From contig WFXX01000090.1 in NCBI GenBank assembly GCA_015490395.1, positions 1 through 7,936 on the forward strand: a DNA stretch of 7,936 nt. The letters are read 5' to 3'. Position numbers and translations under genes: made by a program. Positions 5,499-7,936 of the stretch are shown piece after piece (position 1 is the stretch's first letter; each line of letters starts with the position of its first letter). The notes beneath the pieces are model-generated. The model had not been told where the DNA came from. It did no database searches and was given only the letters and a program-made list of their open reading frames with translations. Source of the DNA: Gammaproteobacteria bacterium (GTDB lineage Bacteria; Pseudomonadota; Gammaproteobacteria; DRLM01).

Positions 5499-6361
5499 GG
5501 CGAGGCCAGCCGGGCCCGCCGGGCCCACTCCCCGATCTGCTCCCGGAGATGGCCGATCTCCTGGCGGGTGAGGGGGTTGCGCCGAGCATCGCGCACCTCC
5601 CCGCCCACCGCCTCGGCCAGGCGCCGAGCGGTGGCCACCATCTCGTCAAAGGCGGCCAGGTCCGTCCCCGCCTCCCCCGAAGGCACCATGAACAAGCTCA
5701 GCCCTGGGGTGACGAGCCGCTCCAGCTCCTCCGGGTCCAGCCGGCCGGGCTGCACCATGTTGGCCACGCTGAAGCGGGGCGGGTCCCCGGGGCGGTTCGG
5801 GTCGTAGCGATGATAGATCCCCAACGGCCCGTGCTCCAGGCCGCAGGCCTCCAAGACCTGGCGCAGCCCGGCACCGCGCAGACGCTGGCCGTCCCGGGCC
5901 ATCACGTGGAGCACCACCACCTGGCCGTCGTCCTCGACCATGCGGGGCGGGGCCCGCCGGGGCGGAGGCGGCTCAGCAGCGGGCGACACGGCAGCCCGCC
6001 CATCCCGGTCCTGCGCGGAGGTGGGCTCCACCGCGGCTTCCTGCCTCCGCTCCCTGCCATCGGAGGCGTGGGGAGCCTGCGCTGGGGGCTCCTCCAAGCC
6101 GAGGTTCCCCTGCACCGGCGCCGCCTCCGGCGGAGGTTGGCGCAAGGCCTCCCCCAGGCCACGCAGCTCCTCGGCTACTCGGTCGGGGGGCGGCTCCCCT
6201 GCAGGGCGCACCGGCGGGGCGAAGAGGGGATCGGGGGCCTGGGCCTGGGCATCGGCCTCCGCCTCCTCCGCCCGGCGCCGCCTGGCCACCAGGCCCAGCA
6301 CCACCGCCAGCAGGATCACTCCCAGGCCTGCCGCCACCAGGATCAGGCTGAGACGCTCCAT
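5495..6361 (-). CDS. zipA: Cell division protein ZipA
   Basis: ZipA is an inner-membrane protein that binds the C-terminal tail of FtsZ and tethers the Z ring to the membrane. The 288 residues show the full architecture: an N-terminal membrane anchor (about 5-26) followed by a basic RRRR cluster (27-30), a long proline-, alanine- and charge-rich linker (about 31-145), and the FtsZ-binding domain (about 148-284). The domain includes VVVLHVMARDG (148-158), FSVANMVQPG (197-206), TPGLSLFMVP (218-227), FDEMVATARRLAE (238-250) and NPLTRQEI (262-269). A strong GGAGGGAGGG precedes the ATG at 6361. It lies 18 bp after smc on the same strand and in the same reading frame, so the two are co-transcribed. 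In many relatives ligA follows; here a convergent gene follows instead. Its stop TAG shares the sequence CTAG with the opposing stop. Confidence 0.95.
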   Translation of the reverse strand: MERLSLILVAAGLGVILLAVVLGLVARRRRAEEAEADAQAQAPDPLFAPPVRPAGEPPPDRVAEELRGLGEALRQPPPEAAPVQGNLGLEEPPAQAPHASDGRERRQEAAVEPTSAQDRDGRAAVSPAAEPPPPRRAPPRMVEDDGQVVVLHVMARDGQRLRGAGLRQVLEACGLEHGPLGIYHRYDPNRPGDPPRFSVANMVQPGRLDPEELERLVTPGLSLFMVPSGEAGTDLAAFDEMVATARRLAEAVGGEVRDARRNPLTRQEIGHLREQIGEWARRARLASP

Positions 6362-6391
6362 CGCCCTCCCTCCGCGGCCTCAGGAGGCCGC
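6362..6391 (-). promoter_or_regulatory. smc-zipA junction: hairpin over the smc stop plus zipA ribosome-binding site
   Basis: On the minus strand GCGGCCTC and GAGGCCGC form a perfect 8-base inverted repeat with two bases between (6374-6391). The smc TGA (6380-6382) overlaps the top of the stem. The next 12 bases are the zipA Shine-Dalgarno GGAGGGAGGGCG (6362-6373), directly before its ATG. The stem ends exactly where the ribosome-binding site begins, so it could affect zipA initiation or mRNA processing; function is inference. Confidence 0.5.
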
Positions 6392-7936
6392 CGCCATGGC
6401 CACCGCCTCGTCCAGGTCCACCGCCACCAGCCGGGAGACCCCCGGCTCCTGCATGGTCACCCCCACCAGATGGTCGGCCATCTCCATGGTTTGCTTGTTG
6501 TGGGTGACCACCACCAGCTGGACGCGAGAGGACATCTCCCGCAGCAGCTCCCCGAAGCGCCCCACGTTGGCATCGTCCAAGGGGGCGTCCACCTCGTCCA
6601 GCATGCAGAAGGGGGCCGGATTGAGCTCGAAGAGGGCGAAGACCAGGGCCACCGCGGTCAGGGCCTTCTCCCCCCCCGAGAGCAGGTGGATGGTGCTGTT
6701 GCGCTTGCCGGGTGGTCGGGCCATCACTGCCACCCCCGCCTCCAGCAGGTCATCACCCGTGGTCACCAGGCTGGCCTCGCCGCCGCCGAAGAGGCGGGGG
6801 AAGAGACGCCGGAAGCCGGCATCGACCTTCTCGAAGGTCTCCCGGAAGCGCTGGCGGGTCTCCCGGTCGATGCGGCGGATGGCCGCCTCCAGGGTGCTCA
6901 GGGCCTCGCTGAGGTCAGCGTGCTGCCCGTCCAGGTATTCCTTGCGCTGCAGGTGCTCTCGGTAGTCCTCAATGGCCGCCAGGTTCACCGCCCCGAGCCG
7001 CTGGATGCGCTGGCGCAGCTCCGCCAGCCGCTCCTCCCAGGCTCCCTCCCCGGCCCCGTCGGGCAGCGTTCCCAGCAGGTCCCGGGGCTCGTGGCCCGCC
7101 GCCGCCAGCTGCTCCGCCACCCCTTGGAGGCGCACTCGGACCCCCTCCAAGGCGAGGCGAGCCTGCCCCAGAGCCTCCCGGGCCGCGTCCACGGCCCGCT
7201 CGGCCTCGGCCCGCTCCCCTTCCAGGTCCCGCAGGGCCTGGGCCGCCCCCTCCAGGCCCTCCCGGGCCTGCCGAAGGCCCTCCTCCGCCGCCTGGCGCTC
7301 CGCCAGCAGGGCATCCAGCTCCCGGGCCTGCGCCTCCAGAGGCGCCTCCCCCGAGGCCAGAGCCGCCTCCAGCTCGGCCCGGCGCGCCTCCAAGCCCGCC
7401 AGGCGGCGCTCCACCCGCTCCAGCCCCTCTCGGGTGGCGGCGAGCTGGGTGCTCAGGCCCCCCACACGCACCGCCTCGGCGTGCCGGGCCTCCCGACGGG
7501 CCACGGCCTCCCGCCGGGCCTCCTCCAGCGCCTGAACCAAGCGCTCCCGCCGGCCCTGGAGCGCCTCCCGGCGCCGGGCATGGGCCTCTCCCTCCTCCAG
7601 GAGGGCATCCAGGCGCCGGCGAGCCGCGGCCAAGTCCTCCTCGAGACGTTGCTGCTCCGCGGCTAAAGTCCGCCGCTCCTCCTCCAAGGCCCGGGCCCTG
7701 GCCCGGCGCTGCGCCAGGCGCTCCCCCAGCCGCTCCCGATGGGCCCGCAGGTGGGCCCGTCGCTCCTGGAGCTCCCTCAGCTCGGCCCCGGCGCGCTCCC
7801 GCCCCTCCTCGGCCTCCCGTGCCGCCTCCAGGGCCGCCTCCAGGGCCCGGGCCAGCTCCGCCGCCCGGGCCTCCAGGCGGCGAGCCCGCTCCTCCAGCTC
7901 CTCCAGGACCCTCCGCCTCAGCAGCACGCTGGAAGC
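6380..7936 (-). CDS. smc: Chromosome partition protein SMC, C-terminal part (5' end outside window)
   Basis: SMC is the ATPase core of the bacterial condensin that, with ScpA and ScpB, organises and helps separate chromosomes. The frame stays open to the window edge, giving 518 residues of a protein usually about 1150-1200 long; the first in-frame GTG (7925-7927) is not the start. Residues about 1-310 are a Glu/Arg/Ala/Leu-rich coiled coil, the returning arm just after the hinge. The C-terminal head begins near LGAVNLAAIEDY (314-325) and contains the ABC signature LSGGEKAL (419-426), Walker B FCMLDEVDAPLDD (443-455) with catalytic E448, and the switch histidine in VVVTHNKQ (475-482). GVSRLVAVDLDEA (499-511) is a typical SMC ending. 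Walker A and the hinge lie outside the window. zipA follows 18 bp downstream. MukB or RecN are excluded by the sequence of the head. Confidence 0.96.
   Translation of the reverse strand, partial: ASSVLLRRRVLEELEERARRLEARAAELARALEAALEAAREAEEGRERAGAELRELQERRAHLRAHRERLGERLAQRRARARALEEERRTLAAEQQRLEEDLAAARRRLDALLEEGEAHARRREALQGRRERLVQALEEARREAVARREARHAEAVRVGGLSTQLAATREGLERVERRLAGLEARRAELEAALASGEAPLEAQARELDALLAERQAAEEGLRQAREGLEGAAQALRDLEGERAEAERAVDAAREALGQARLALEGVRVRLQGVAEQLAAAGHEPRDLLGTLPDGAGEGAWEERLAELRQRIQRLGAVNLAAIEDYREHLQRKEYLDGQHADLSEALSTLEAAIRRIDRETRQRFRETFEKVDAGFRRLFPRLFGGGEASLVTTGDDLLEAGVAVMARPPGKRNSTIHLLSGGEKALTAVALVFALFELNPAPFCMLDEVDAPLDDANVGRFGELLREMSSRVQLVVVTHNKQTMEMADHLVGVTMQEPGVSRLVAVDLDEAVAMAAAS

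Noticed and set aside
5549..7666. A very long open frame (705 codons) on the plus strand across zipA and smc
   Set aside because: It is codon-for-codon in register with the antisense of zipA and smc. A stop in it would need TTA, CTA or TCA codons in those genes, which are rare at this GC content. The predicted protein is Pro/Leu/Gln/His/Arg-rich without motifs, while the minus strand encodes unmistakable ZipA and SMC.
7000..7936. Repeated short GC-rich words in the smc arm that resemble tandem repeats
   Set aside because: They are the heptad-like Glu/Arg/Ala/Leu codons of a coiled coil. No exact tandem unit recurs, so neither a repeat array nor a CRISPR is supported.

Overview
The window is a strongly GC-rich stretch of ordinary bacterial chromosome, with G or C at nearly every third codon position. 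It carries six essentially complete protein genes, the C-terminal part of a seventh, and the last codons of an eighth. ZipA, a division protein essentially confined to Gammaproteobacteria, sits directly behind a canonical SMC gene. NadC and ProS are close to their gammaproteobacterial homologues as I remember them. Together these point to a high-GC gammaproteobacterium that uses SMC rather than MukB, for example in the Ectothiorhodospiraceae/Chromatiales range. That placement is inference; no 16S or other decisive marker is present.

Left part, plus strand: the tail of an unidentified, probably membrane, protein (1-72) overlaps nadC (quinolinate phosphoribosyltransferase, NAD synthesis). A 182-bp GC-rich gap with a perfect hairpin follows, then proS (prolyl-tRNA synthetase with the bacterial editing insertion), then 62 bp on a small exported lytic transglycosylase (SLT domain). 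These are housekeeping functions, possibly read as one or two transcripts.

Middle: acyP (acylphosphatase) is on the minus strand, convergent with the transglycosylase. It is divergent from an aspartase/fumarase superfamily gene, most likely aspA, across a 158-bp gap. That gap holds a candidate -10 element and a palindrome that could be an operator.

Right part, minus strand: smc (its 5' end lies beyond the window) and zipA are 18 bp apart and surely co-transcribed, linking chromosome organisation with Z-ring anchoring. The expected third member of this neighbourhood, ligA, is absent. zipA instead converges on aspA so tightly that the two stop codons share one CTAG.

I see no tRNA, rRNA, insertion sequence, prophage, CRISPR array or defence genes, and no undescribed system. 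The points worth a second look are local: several inverted repeats at gene boundaries, a strong nested inverted repeat in the transglycosylase signal-peptide codons, a His in place of the usual Asn in that enzyme, and the uncertain substrate of the aspartase-like enzyme.
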